From the NCBI GenBank assembly GCA_947643615.1, contig CANRWO010000021.1:1-53355 (forward strand): a stretch of 53,355 nt of DNA, given 5' to 3'. The translations under genes and the position numbers were made by a program. Origin of the DNA: an uncultured Lachnospiraceae bacterium. Lineage in GTDB: Bacteria; Bacillota; Clostridia; Lachnospirales; Lachnospiraceae. Below are positions 33,946 to 43,294 of the stretch, one piece after another. How positions within the stretch are numbered: the stretch's first letter is position 1; the number at the start of each line of letters is the position of its first letter. The notes beneath the pieces are model-generated. The model did not search any database, was not told where the DNA came from, and was given only the letters and a program-made list of their open reading frames with translations.

Positions 33946-36900
33946 ATGGTTTTGGATTTAGCTGGAAAATGGAAAATAAAACTGGCTGCGGACAGTGGTG
34001 TGCAGGAAGGTGAAATCTCACTGCCCGGCAGTCTCCAGGGGGCGGGTTACGGCAATCCCGTCAGCCTGGGCACACCCTGGGTCAGCGGCCTGCACGATGC
34101 TTTTTGGTATGAGCAGGAACCTTTCAAAAAAGGAAACGGCAAGGAGTGCCGCGTTCCTTTCCTATGCCAGCCGGTACGGCATTTTGTCGGCGAAGCGGTG
34201 TATGAAAGGGAAATCCGGGTGGAAACAGAGGCAGGGGAAGACTGGATCCTGCGGGTGGAACTGACCAGGTGGCGTACGAAAGTATGGGTGGACGGTGTGT
34301 TCAAGGGAGAGGATGTTTCCCTGTGTACCGCCCATGAGATTAACTGTGGCAGGCTTTCTGTGGGATTGCACACGATCCGTGTGTCCGTGGACAACTCCAT
34401 GCAGTATCCTTACCGCCCTGACGGCCATGGCGTTTCCGATGCACTGGGAGCTACCTGGAACGGTATGGCAGGGGAGATTGCCCTGATTACGGAGAGTGCA
34501 TTGCGGAGTATGGAGGAAGAAAAGCATTCCTATGCGAAAGAGCATCCGCGCTGCATGGAGGTACGGGAAGGAAACTTTTATGCGGATGGGATTCCACTCT
34601 ACTTCCGTGCCACACATTTCGGGGGCGATTATCCTGTGACAGGATATCCGGCTACTGATATAGGGTGGTGGAAGAGGATCATGGGGGTCATAAAAGAATG
34701 GGGGTTAAACAGCATCCGCTGCCATTCTTACTGCCCTCCCGAGGCGGCGTTCCGGGCGGCGGATGAGGAAGGTGTGTTCCTGCTGGTAGAGTGCGGTATG
34801 TGGAATATTTTTCAGGAAGGCATTCCCATGCTGGAGGTTTTGAGACAGGAAACCAGGCGGATCTTAAGACAATTTGGGCATCATCCTTCCTTTGCCTTTT
34901 TCTCCCCCTCCAATGAACCCGGGGGAAAATGGTATCAGCCTTTGCGGGAGTGGGTGAAAGAGACCCGTGCATATGACCAGGAACTGGGTTATGGCGGCAG
35001 GAGGCTTTACACTGCCCAGTCCGGATGGTTTTATGATGTGCCGCCGAAGGATATCGAGGGAACCGATTTTATTTATCTGCACCGGTCTAATTACGGGCCT
35101 GTCCCGGGGGGCAGTATCCGTAATTCTACCGGATGGAAGGGAAGGGATTACAGTCCTTCGCTGGAAGGGGCGGCGCTTCCCGTTGTCAGCCATGAGCTGG
35201 GACAATGGTGCGCTTATCCGGATTTCAGGATCTTGTCTGAAAAGAACAATTTTTTGCGTCCTTGCAATTTTGAGCTGTTTCGGGAGATTGCGGAGGAGAA
35301 TGGCGTTTTGCCTTATGAGAAGGAGTTCCTTTGGTGTTCCGGCAGAAACCAGCTGAGACTTTACAAAGAGGAATTGGAGGCTAATTTCAGGACTCCGGAG
35401 ATAAAAGGTTTTGAGCTGTTGGATCTGCATGACTATGCAGGGCAGGGTACGGCTCTGGTAGGGTTCCTGGACATTATGTGGGAGAACAAGGGGTATGCCG
35501 CGCCGGAGGAATTTCGGTGTTTCTGCGGGGATACGGTACTTTTGGCCCGCTTAAGCTCCTATGTGTGGAAAAAGAACGACCGAGTGGAAATCCCGGTAGA
35601 AGTGAGCCATTTCGGGGCCCGGGAGCTTTCCGGGGAAACCTTGGAATACCGGCTGACGGCGGGAGAGGAAACTCTTGTCTCAGGCCGGATCGGAGATATC
35701 AATGCGGCTTGTGGCAGCTGCCGCCATGTGGGCAATATTCTACTGGATTTTTCCGTGGTAAAAACAAGCGCTGTCTTGACCTTGGAGCTGGAGTTGGGAG
35801 AGGTGAAGAACAGCTGGCAGCTCACGGTGTTTGCGGAGCCGACCTCTGAAGCGGAACATACGGCGGAGGCCGGCGCAGCGGTCTCCGCGGAAAGAAAAGC
35901 ACATGTTATTAATCGGGATGGGCCCAGTGCCCCTGCAGATTGCCTGTATACCAGAAGCTGGAAAGAGGCGAAGGAAGCGCTGGGACGGGGGAGCCGGGTG
36001 GTATATGCCCCCCATCTGTCAGAGTTGTCCTATGAGTGCCCTGCCCTGTCCATGAAGAACGTATTTTGGAACGGGCAGATGGGGCCGTCCTGGATCCGGA
36101 ACCTGGGTATTGTGGTACAGGAGAGCCATCCTGTCTTCCGCCGCTTCCCTACGGGAGGGGACGGCGGCTGGCAATGGGAAGATATCCTGGCCCACTCCAG
36201 AGGCTTTTGGATGAAAGACATGGAAAATGTGGAGCCGGTGGTACGACCCATTGACGACTGGAACCGCAGTTTGACCCTGGGACTGATGTTTGAGGCGAAA
36301 GTAGGGCAGGGGAGCCTGTTCGTAGTAACGGCTGACCTGGAGGGGAGCTTTGAGGAGCGCCCCGCGGCATGCTGCCTGAAACAGGCAATCCTGGACTATG
36401 CGGCTTCGGAGGAGTTTGCCCCCCGGGAGGAAGTTCCCTGTGAGGCGATAGAAGAGAAACTGTTCCCTGTGCTGCGCATGGGACAGCTGGCGGAGAAGAG
36501 CCTGTATGATGCAGATGCAAGAGTGGTGTGGGCTGCGGAGACCGATGCAAATCCCAATACCTCCACCAGAATAGAGAAGGAAGCATTTCCTGTGACCATC
36601 ACGTTGGTGTTAAAAAAGCAGATGGTATTAAATGGACTCTTGTATTTGCCGGAGCAGAAAGACAGAGCGCATGAAGGCTTTATAAGGGATTACAGGATGG
36701 AGTATTTTGATGCCCTGACGGAGAGCTGGAAGCTGCTGAAGGAAGGGAGCCTGTTAAACACCAGTTTATCACAACACGTGTTATTTGATAATCCTGTGGA
36801 AACGTCAAAATTACGGCTTACTGTGCTGTCCTGCTACGGGTGCGTGGATAAGACTGTATGGGCAGGCAGCCGGGAAGGCTGGGTCCGGGTGCACCGGGAT

Positions 36901-37020
36901 GCGAAGGCGGTGGTGCAGGTGGCAGGATTGCATGTGTTATGTAATGAATCTGTGGAAGGTTCCGATGTTCTCTTCTGGGAAGAAGGCCAGAAGTCTTCTA
37001 CAAAGGAGATTGATAATTGA
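33946..37020 (+). CDS. Glycoside hydrolase family 2 enzyme
   Basis: A 1024-aa GH2-type enzyme, without signal peptide. The N-terminal jelly-roll (about 1-180, including RTKVWVDGVFKGED) precedes an immunoglobulin-like part and a TIM-barrel. The acid/base is Glu324 in SPSNEPGGKW and the likely nucleophile Glu417 in SHELGQWCAY. About 500 more residues follow, including a long accessory region to residue 1024 that I cannot assign. It lacks the motifs of a standard LacZ; the GH2 sequence is closest in style to enzymes acting on plant or host uronate polymers. The surrounding GH88- and lyase-like genes support that. Substrate unknown. Confidence 0.82.
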   Translation: MVLDLAGKWKIKLAADSGVQEGEISLPGSLQGAGYGNPVSLGTPWVSGLHDAFWYEQEPFKKGNGKECRVPFLCQPVRHFVGEAVYEREIRVETEAGEDWILRVELTRWRTKVWVDGVFKGEDVSLCTAHEINCGRLSVGLHTIRVSVDNSMQYPYRPDGHGVSDALGATWNGMAGEIALITESALRSMEEEKHSYAKEHPRCMEVREGNFYADGIPLYFRATHFGGDYPVTGYPATDIGWWKRIMGVIKEWGLNSIRCHSYCPPEAAFRAADEEGVFLLVECGMWNIFQEGIPMLEVLRQETRRILRQFGHHPSFAFFSPSNEPGGKWYQPLREWVKETRAYDQELGYGGRRLYTAQSGWFYDVPPKDIEGTDFIYLHRSNYGPVPGGSIRNSTGWKGRDYSPSLEGAALPVVSHELGQWCAYPDFRILSEKNNFLRPCNFELFREIAEENGVLPYEKEFLWCSGRNQLRLYKEELEANFRTPEIKGFELLDLHDYAGQGTALVGFLDIMWENKGYAAPEEFRCFCGDTVLLARLSSYVWKKNDRVEIPVEVSHFGARELSGETLEYRLTAGEETLVSGRIGDINAACGSCRHVGNILLDFSVVKTSAVLTLELELGEVKNSWQLTVFAEPTSEAEHTAEAGAAVSAERKAHVINRDGPSAPADCLYTRSWKEAKEALGRGSRVVYAPHLSELSYECPALSMKNVFWNGQMGPSWIRNLGIVVQESHPVFRRFPTGGDGGWQWEDILAHSRGFWMKDMENVEPVVRPIDDWNRSLTLGLMFEAKVGQGSLFVVTADLEGSFEERPAACCLKQAILDYAASEEFAPREEVPCEAIEEKLFPVLRMGQLAEKSLYDADARVVWAAETDANPNTSTRIEKEAFPVTITLVLKKQMVLNGLLYLPEQKDRAHEGFIRDYRMEYFDALTESWKLLKEGSLLNTSLSQHVLFDNPVETSKLRLTVLSCYGCVDKTVWAGSREGWVRVHRDAKAVVQVAGLHVLCNESVEGSDVLFWEEGQKSSTKEIDN

Positions 37021-37025
37021 GATTT

Positions 37026-37053
37026 AGGCTTCCGCAGAGCGGAAGCCTTTCTT
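37026..37053 (+). terminator. Rho-independent terminator after the GH2 gene
   Basis: AGGCTTCCG (37026-37034) and CGGAAGCCT (37040-37048) form a perfect 9-bp stem with a 5-base loop, followed by TTCTT. Confidence 0.85.
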
Positions 37054-37141
37054 CAAGACAATTAAAGACCCGCAAAACATGGGATCAATTGTTTGGGCGG
37101 ACGTTGGCTTGAGCCGATGAAGTTGGCAAAGGGGGATAAAA

Positions 37142-37813
37142 ATGCGGCATAAAGGTTTGGGTGTTGTTTTTGTAATGGTTCTTTTGGCGTTGCCGGCCTG
37201 CGGGACGGAAGATGGCAGGGAAGCAGTATCGCTGGAACCTCATTCACTGGAATTGGAGGATGCCTCCGGCAGCATTCCGGATGCATATGGTGAGACATAT
37301 TTAAAGGCCGTTGACGGGAATGGCAGTGATTCAACCGTATATTCCCTGATCTATCTGGACGACGACGATATCCCGGAACTGGTTGCCCTTGACAGAGGGG
37401 ATGACAGCTATTCTGTTTATACTGTCCGCGATGGGGAGTTATTCTGTGTGGCGGATTCTCTGGTTACAGTGGAGATGACTTATTATGAACGCAGCGGTGT
37501 TTTTGCAGCGTTTTTCCGCTGGAATGGCGGAGGCGACGAAGGGGGATACGGCTATTCCTATTATCAGATATCCGGAGACCAGACGATTACAGAGGAAACA
37601 CAGCCGATATTGAGCTTTAGCTATAATGCCATATACAATGAGGAAGGTGCATATACGGGACAGGGTGTGACAGATTACTTCCATATGGGCAGGGAGGTTG
37701 ACGAAGCCTCATACCGGGAGGCACAGGCCGGCCTGGGAATCGTGGACGGTGAGGGCCGACCCTGTATTGAGAATGGCTGTAGCAAAGAAGAAATCATAGA
37801 GTTGCTGAAATAA
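37142..37813 (+). CDS. Lipoprotein of unknown function
   Basis: A 223-aa protein with a lipoprotein signal peptide ending in the lipobox LPAC (Cys20). An acidic stretch includes IYLDDDDIPELVALD, which resembles an EF-hand/VCBS-type calcium-binding loop, and beta-rich segments follow. It appears to be one of the common clostridial lipoproteins carrying such a D-rich strand. It follows a terminator and lies between carbohydrate genes but need not belong with them. Ribosome site AGGGGG lies seven bases before ATG 37142. Confidence 0.7.
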   Translation: MRHKGLGVVFVMVLLALPACGTEDGREAVSLEPHSLELEDASGSIPDAYGETYLKAVDGNGSDSTVYSLIYLDDDDIPELVALDRGDDSYSVYTVRDGELFCVADSLVTVEMTYYERSGVFAAFFRWNGGGDEGGYGYSYYQISGDQTITEETQPILSFSYNAIYNEEGAYTGQGVTDYFHMGREVDEASYREAQAGLGIVDGEGRPCIENGCSKEEIIELLK

Positions 37814-37962
37814 TAGCACACGCCCAGACTTTGGCGGATGGCAGTGCAGTCAGTGCCATGGGAGTTTCGTAACAGGTCAACCGTGGGTTTGGAGTAGGAA
37901 AATTGCACCTGTACAGGAAAATGCTTTCTGACAGGAGAGACAATACAGGATAACCGGGAGGT

Positions 37963-40659
37963 ATGGACAGAATGAAACTGAGAAGGCTTCGGAAAGATAC
38001 ATTATCAGGGTATACTACTTTCGGCTGTATGTGGCAGAAAGGACGTTGTGGGGGACATACGTCTTATCGCTGCACTGGGCCGGAGGGAGAGGAGGTACCG
38101 ATACAGTCAAGGGTTACGGCTTACTGGCCCGACGGTTCGGTAAAGTGGACTGCCCATACTGCGGAGAGTGGTCTGCTGGGGGAGGAGATTGAAGTGCTTC
38201 CCGCAGGGGCAGCTGTGCTTTCCAAGGGGATTGGATCAAAGGTCGGAAATATCCTTGAAAAATCTGCCGCTGCCGGAGAAGAGTGTGTATCCGGTATATC
38301 CATAGAGGACGACGGTATAAGGCTGATAATAAATAACGGAAGATATTTCATTGAGATAGACAGAGTGTCTGACTATTTATTTGACAGAATCTACACCCGG
38401 AAAGGGGAAACCGCGTCAAAAGGCAGGGCGGTATTGCAGTTGGAAGAACCGGCACAGTTGGACGGGTATCAGGCAAAGGTGACCAAACCATATGGGGGAG
38501 TGGTGAAAGAGGTTGAGCTGGAGGAACAGGGGGCCTTACAGTGTATCTTAAAGTTCACCGGCTGCCATAGAAATAAGGACGGCATAGAAAAGATACCATA
38601 TGTTATTCGCATGAGGGTGAACTGGGACTGCCCCACCTTGCATTTTACCCATACCTTTCTTTATGACGGAGACGAGGACAGGGATTTCCTGAAAGGGTTG
38701 GGGATTGTTTTTGAAGTTCCTCTGTCAGGGGAAATCTACAACCGGCATATAAAGTTCCAGGGGGACCATGGCGTATTCCATGAGGTTATGGCGCCGCTGA
38801 TGTCATGGCGCCCACGTGTGCCTGAGGAATGGTATAAGGTGCAGATGAAAGGGGAGAAGCTTTCCCTGGAGGGGGAGGAACTGGATCTTGCCGGCCGGGT
38901 GCTGAAGGATACGCCTTATTGGAGCGCCTATGACATATGCCAGGACAGTGCCAGCCATTTTGTGGTAAGGAAAAAGCTGGAGCCGGATAACTGCTGTTAC
39001 ATAGAATGCCTTAACGGAATGCGGTCAAAAGGGGCAATGGCCTTTGGCTCCGAAGAGGGCAGCGTTCTGGTGTGTATCCGCGACTTTTGGGAGAAATACC
39101 CTTCCGGCTATACGGTGAAAGGTATGGACGGAGACAGGGCGGAATGCAGTGTCTGGCTCTGGTCGCCGTCGGCAGCGCCTATGGATTTCCGCCATTACGC
39201 CAACCGGGGATACAGCCAGGTCTGCTATGAAGGGTATGATTATAAGGGAGCGACGCCTGTAGGGATCGCCTGCACCAATGAGTGCATTGTCCGTTTTTCT
39301 GATGAAATGATCCCGGGGGATGGGGAAGTGCTGCAATTTGCGGAACAGGCTGACAGGCCTCCCGTCTATGTGGGGACGCCAGAGTTTTACCATGAAATGC
39401 GGGCTTTCGGGTATTGGTCGCTGCCTTCCGGAAATACGGAGACGGAGCGCTGGCTGGAAGAGCAGTTGGAGCGTGCTTTTGACTTTTACAAGGGAGAGGT
39501 GGAGCAGCGCGGCTGGTATGGCATGTTCAATTACGGCGATATCATGCACACATACGACGAAGTACGCCATCAGTGGAAATATGATATCGGTGGTTATGCA
39601 TGGGATAATACGGAACTTGTGCCTACTTTGTGGCTGTGGCTTTATTTCCTGCGGACGGGCAGGGAAGATGTGTTCACCTTTGCGGAAAAGCTTTCCCGCC
39701 ATGCCTCCGAGGTGGATGTGTACCATATGGGCAAATATAAGGGACTGGGATCCAGGCATAATGTGCGCCATTGGGGCTGTCCCTGCAAGGAGGCGCGCAT
39801 AGCCATGGCATCCCACCACCGCTATCTCTATTATATGACAGGGGATAAGCGCCTGGAGGACATTTTCGAGGAATTAAAGGACAATGAACTGAGCTTTCTG
39901 AATAAGGACCCTCTGGGAGACTTCTTTGACAAAAAAGATATGGTCTATCCCAGCCATGCAAGGAGCGGGCCCGATTGGTCTTCCCTGTGCTCTAACTGGA
40001 TGACCAGATGGGAAAGATTTAATGACGTGCGTTATCTGGAAAAGATCCGTGTGGGGATCGAGGACATCAAACAGGCTCCGTTAAGGCTTGTTTCAGGGCC
40101 GGATTTTGAATTTGACCCGGAAACCTGCCACTTACGCTACATCGGGGAGCGGACGACAGGGGGCTGCCATCTGCAGATCTGCATGGGGGCGCCCCAGGTA
40201 TGGACAGAATTGGGCGACCTGATGGAAGATGAAGAATGGAAGCGCATGGTGGCAGACCTGGGGCGGTTTTATTATCTGCCCAGGGAGGAACAGCTGGAGG
40301 AATCCGGAGGACTGGTAGGGAACCGGGAATTCAGCCTGCCCTTTATGGCTGCGGGCATTGCGGCATACGGAGCCTGGTATCTGAAGGATGATGTGTTGGC
40401 CATGCGGATCTGGAAGATATTGCTGCACACCCAGATCAGCAGGGAGAACCATGAGGGTTTTGCCCACAGGATGCTGAAGGACAGCGGCAATCAGGAGCAG
40501 CTGAAGGAAATCCCATGGATCACTACAAATTTTGTGGCGCAGTTTTGCCTGAATGTGATCATGGCCCTGGATTTCATTCGTGAAAGGCTGCCTCAGACTA
40601 TGGAGGAGGCAGTAAAGCTGGTGGCGGATCTGGATGGGAGTACTTTCAGGAAAGCGTGA
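37963..40659 (+). CDS. YetA / exo-rhamnogalacturonan lyase-like protein
   Basis: An 898-aa protein with the layout of the PL26-like exo-rhamnogalacturonan lyases and Bacillus YetA. The N-terminal RIFT-barrel domain holds TAYWPDGSVKWTAHT, the middle is a beta-sandwich, and the C-terminal part is an alpha/alpha toroid (from about residue 480) with GWYGMFNYGDIMHTYDE and RHNVRHWGCPC. No signal peptide is seen, so it probably acts inside the cell on short oligosaccharides. In PL26 the product is an unsaturated uronate-rhamnose disaccharide. The GH88 gene 66 bases downstream could hydrolyse an unsaturated product. Residues specific to catalysis were not checked. Confidence 0.75.
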   Translation: MDRMKLRRLRKDTLSGYTTFGCMWQKGRCGGHTSYRCTGPEGEEVPIQSRVTAYWPDGSVKWTAHTAESGLLGEEIEVLPAGAAVLSKGIGSKVGNILEKSAAAGEECVSGISIEDDGIRLIINNGRYFIEIDRVSDYLFDRIYTRKGETASKGRAVLQLEEPAQLDGYQAKVTKPYGGVVKEVELEEQGALQCILKFTGCHRNKDGIEKIPYVIRMRVNWDCPTLHFTHTFLYDGDEDRDFLKGLGIVFEVPLSGEIYNRHIKFQGDHGVFHEVMAPLMSWRPRVPEEWYKVQMKGEKLSLEGEELDLAGRVLKDTPYWSAYDICQDSASHFVVRKKLEPDNCCYIECLNGMRSKGAMAFGSEEGSVLVCIRDFWEKYPSGYTVKGMDGDRAECSVWLWSPSAAPMDFRHYANRGYSQVCYEGYDYKGATPVGIACTNECIVRFSDEMIPGDGEVLQFAEQADRPPVYVGTPEFYHEMRAFGYWSLPSGNTETERWLEEQLERAFDFYKGEVEQRGWYGMFNYGDIMHTYDEVRHQWKYDIGGYAWDNTELVPTLWLWLYFLRTGREDVFTFAEKLSRHASEVDVYHMGKYKGLGSRHNVRHWGCPCKEARIAMASHHRYLYYMTGDKRLEDIFEELKDNELSFLNKDPLGDFFDKKDMVYPSHARSGPDWSSLCSNWMTRWERFNDVRYLEKIRVGIEDIKQAPLRLVSGPDFEFDPETCHLRYIGERTTGGCHLQICMGAPQVWTELGDLMEDEEWKRMVADLGRFYYLPREEQLEESGGLVGNREFSLPFMAAGIAAYGAWYLKDDVLAMRIWKILLHTQISRENHEGFAHRMLKDSGNQEQLKEIPWITTNFVAQFCLNVIMALDFIRERLPQTMEEAVKLVADLDGSTFRKA

Positions 40660-40669
40660 TAGATTGGAT

Positions 40670-40707
40670 TTGTTATAACAATGGAATAAATTGCCGCAGG
40701 CGGCAAT
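40670..40707. promoter_or_regulatory. Two palindromes between the lyase-like and GH88 genes
   Basis: TTGTTATAACAA (40670-40681) is a perfect 12-bp palindrome. ATTGCCGC-AG-GCGGCAAT (40690-40707) is a perfect 8+8 inverted repeat with a 2-base centre, ending five bases before AAGGAG. The sites resemble operators for dimeric repressors, or the second could fold near the ribosome site. Confidence 0.45.
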
Positions 40708-40725
40708 AGGAAAGGAGAACGTACA

Positions 40726-41859
40726 ATGAAATATGATATTACCCTGCAGGAGCAGGAATGGGCACAGCAGACATGGGAGAAACTGGAAGTTAAGATTGCA
40801 GCGCAGAATGAGCGCCTGGGCAGCAAGATGCCTTACATTCCCGAGAACGGAAGATATAAGGATATGGGAGAAGAGAACCTGACCTGGTGGACTAACAGTT
40901 TTTGGTGCGGAATCCTTTGGCAGGCATACCATGCCACGGGTAAACAGGCATATGCGGATAATGCGGCAGCCACGGAGGCACGGCTCGACCGGGCGTTGGA
41001 GGAGTATGTGAAGCTTGACCACGATATCGGATTTATGTGGCTTCACACGGCAGTGGCGGATTATCGCCTCACAGGGAACGAGAAGTCGAAGCTACGGGGA
41101 ATCCGTGCGGCGGCGGTTCTGGCAAGCCGATTCCAGCCTGCGGGAAGCTATTTCCGGGCGTGGAACCATGGAGAGGACAGCGTGGCGATTATAGACTGCC
41201 TTATGAATCTGCCCATCCTTTACTGGAGCAGTGAGACCACGGGAGATTCCGCGTGGAAAAAACTTGCCATGGCACATGCGGATATGGCGCTACGAGAAAT
41301 TCTCCGGCCGGACGGCTCCAGCAATCATATTGTGGCATTTGACCGGGAGAGCGGGGATGTGACGAAAAAACCCGGAGGTCAGGGTTATGGAGAGGGTTCT
41401 TCCTGGACCAGGGGGCAGGCATGGGCAATCTACGGCATGGCTTTATCCTATAAGCATACCGGGAAACAGGAGTATCTGGACGCCTCCAAGCGGACGGCTC
41501 ATTATTTTCTGGCAAATGCGGCTTTGAGAGATTATGATGTAGTGGTTGATTTCCGGGCGCCGGAGGAACCTGTCTATTATGACAATACGGCGGCGGCCTG
41601 TGCGGCATGTGGCCTGCTGGAGCTGTCGGAACACGTACCTCAGCTGGAGAAGCCTCTGTATGTAAAGTCGGCGGTGAAGCTGCTGCAAAGGCTGACGGAG
41701 CGTTTCTGCAACTGGAATGTGGAAGAGGACGGGATTACCATGAAAGGCAGCGCGCGCTACGACAGGGCGTCCGACAGGGAAGTGCCGATCATTTACGGCG
41801 ATTACTTTCTGACAGAGGGAATCCTGAGGCTGCTGGGGAAGGACTTCCTGATCTGGTAA
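40726..41859 (+). CDS. GH88 unsaturated glucuronyl hydrolase
   Basis: Hydrolyses the unsaturated uronic acid left at the non-reducing end by polysaccharide lyases. The GH88 core is clear: WTNSFWCGILWQAYHATG, HDIGFMWLHTA and DCLMNLPILYWSSETTGD. GSSWTRGQAWAIYGMALSYKHTG follows in the alpha/alpha barrel. The two catalytic aspartates are Asp100 (in HDIGF) and Asp157 (in IIDCLM). No signal peptide, 377 aa, normal length. It fits the preceding lyase-like gene as the next step. GH105 is less likely because the GH88 motifs match better. Confidence 0.9.
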   Translation: MKYDITLQEQEWAQQTWEKLEVKIAAQNERLGSKMPYIPENGRYKDMGEENLTWWTNSFWCGILWQAYHATGKQAYADNAAATEARLDRALEEYVKLDHDIGFMWLHTAVADYRLTGNEKSKLRGIRAAAVLASRFQPAGSYFRAWNHGEDSVAIIDCLMNLPILYWSSETTGDSAWKKLAMAHADMALREILRPDGSSNHIVAFDRESGDVTKKPGGQGYGEGSSWTRGQAWAIYGMALSYKHTGKQEYLDASKRTAHYFLANAALRDYDVVVDFRAPEEPVYYDNTAAACAACGLLELSEHVPQLEKPLYVKSAVKLLQRLTERFCNWNVEEDGITMKGSARYDRASDREVPIIYGDYFLTEGILRLLGKDFLIW

Positions 41860-41912
41860 GTGATCACATTCCTTACAGAACAGAAGATGATCGGCAAAAA
41901 GCGCAGAACTCC

Positions 41913-41921
41913 TGATATAAT
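41913..41921 (+). promoter_or_regulatory. Extended -10 promoter of the CD3324-like gene
   Basis: TGATATAAT (41913-41921) is an extended -10 element about 30 bases before the ATG at 41951. The -35 region is poor (GGCAAA), as is common for extended -10 promoters. Confidence 0.5.
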
Positions 41922-41950
41922 AAATCCAACATACGTATGGGGTACTGTTT

Positions 41951-42390
41951 ATGAAATATGTAAACGCAAGGGATGTTTTACCGGAAGGACTGCTGAAAAC
42001 GGTCAGGAAATATTACCAGGGGGGGATATCTGTATATTCCCAAGGAAAGTGGCCGTGCAGCAGGTCGGAAGACAGAGTATAAGACCGAGCTGGAAAAACG
42101 CAATCAACATATTTTTCTAAAATATCTTGAAGGCAGGACTAACAGCCAGCTGGAGGTACTGTATCATTTGTCGGAACCGAGCATTCGTAGGATCCTTGCG
42201 AAGGAAAGGATAAGGTATCAGGAAATGGAAGAGACGATAAGGGAGATTCTGCCTTTGTGGGGAATGGAAGGGGCAGATTTCTCACAAATATACCCGTCGG
42301 CCTGGGAAATTGCCGGCTCCCATGTGCTGAAAGTGTATACCGATCGGAAACCGTTGGAAAGAAATATCAAAATATCCGGGTATTTGACTT
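41951..42390 (+). pseudogene. Frameshifted CD3324-family / aminoglycoside-phosphotransferase-like fusion, truncated
   Basis: From ATG 41951 the reading frame gives MKYVNARDVLPEGLL, typical of CD3324-type small HTH proteins. It shifts at a run of seven G (42019-42025). In the +1 frame the text continues smoothly as GYLYIPKESGRAAG, KTEYKTELEKRNQHIF and LSEPSIRRILAKE. After this HTH domain (about 90 residues) comes a phosphotransferase-like start (WEIAGSHVLKVYTDRK, LERNIKISG). At about 42388 the likeness stops, where the opposing YjbR-type gene begins. So the gene has both a one-base insertion and a 3' loss of most of the kinase domain. Homopolymer read error is possible for the frameshift but not for the truncation. 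Confidence 0.6.
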
Positions 42391-42393
42391 TTG

Positions 42394-42834
42394 CTATTCC
42401 CTTGGAGGCTTTTCTTTCGGGGACCGGAGTTTTGCTTTCTTTTCTTTTACGGCCGTGGCCTGATAGCTCATATCAATCATGTCGCAGACTCTGTCAAAGG
42501 GGACGGTCCCGTCCAGAAGAATGGAAATCCAGCTTTTCTTGCTCATATGATATCCAGGGAAAAAGCCGTTCTGCTGAAGCAGGATATCATGGAGCATGGG
42601 ATCGCTGGTTTTTACATTCAGGGCACAGACATATCCCTCTTCCGAAAGGCCGAATTTGCTTCTGGATACCTCCATCACAAGGCCGTACCATTTCCGGTTA
42701 TCTTCATGGCGGAAAACACCGGCATCCGGGGATGTCTTCCAGAGATATTCTATTTCACTCTTGTATTTCTTTTTCACATATTTCAGAACCGCTTCTTTAA
42801 AGGAGCCGTTTTTCAGTAAGTTTTCCTTGTTCAT
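42394..42834 (-). CDS. MmcQ/YjbR family protein
   Basis: A 146-aa protein of the YjbR (DUF419) fold, often called a DNA-binding protein. Typical blocks are RKWYGLVMEVSRSKFGL and FFPGYHMSKKSWISILLDGT, then the helix VCDMIDMSYQATA. The ATG at 42834 follows AAAGG; the open frame extends upstream to 42918 without a start that fits. The lysine-rich C-terminus (KEKKAKLRSPKEK) is unusual but plausible. Convergent with the truncated CD3324-like gene, whose end it abuts. Confidence 0.83.
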   Translation of the reverse strand: MNKENLLKNGSFKEAVLKYVKKKYKSEIEYLWKTSPDAGVFRHEDNRKWYGLVMEVSRSKFGLSEEGYVCALNVKTSDPMLHDILLQQNGFFPGYHMSKKSWISILLDGTVPFDRVCDMIDMSYQATAVKEKKAKLRSPKEKPPRE

Positions 42835-43216
42835 TGCAACTGCCTTTCTGCATTTTATAGATTGGTTCCGGGCAGGCTTCCTGCATGTACTCCAAAACAT
42901 AATTGGCTGGCCGTACAATCGGTTGTTTTCTGATCACCGGATCCCCCTTCCGCCAAAAAGAGGGTTATTTTTACATCATTATGATCATACCGCAGATTTG
43001 CCTTAATTTCTATAGGGAAATGGGACAACCGTGTTCCTGCGCTGTCCCAGCCTGGGAACCGCCGAAACGGCAGTCATATTGGCCGCAAAAGTGAAACGCA
43101 TCCGGATTAATATCATGGTTGGCAAATAGTTTGACAAAAGTATGGCGGAACCGTTGCCGTAAGGGAAATCCCGGCCTTTTGTGTTAAGGGTGTAAAGGCT
43201 ATAAAAACAATATTTA
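42835..43216. other. Gap without recognisable gene
   Basis: The 382 bases between the YjbR-type gene and the promoter of the SIR2 gene show no convincing coding sequence on either strand. A TTGACA (43131-43136) has no matching -10. Nothing else stands out. Confidence 0.5.
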
Positions 43217-43245
43217 TTTACAACATTTATCAAATATAGTATAAT
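43217..43245 (+). promoter_or_regulatory. Promoter of the SIR2-TPR operon
   Basis: TTTACA (43217-43222), 17 bases, TATAAT (43240-43245), with an AT-rich upstream element. The predicted start is near 43252, with a leader of about 43 bases and AAGGGGG before the ATG. This is one of the best promoter matches in the window. Confidence 0.8.
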
Positions 43246-43294
43246 AATAATCAGCACACAAGAGACAATACACAAGAGAAGGGGGCGTACTGAT

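Noticed and set aside
42835..42918. Upstream extension of the YjbR-type protein
   Set aside because: The added 28 residues do not resemble the family and the ATG at 42834 has its own ribosome site.
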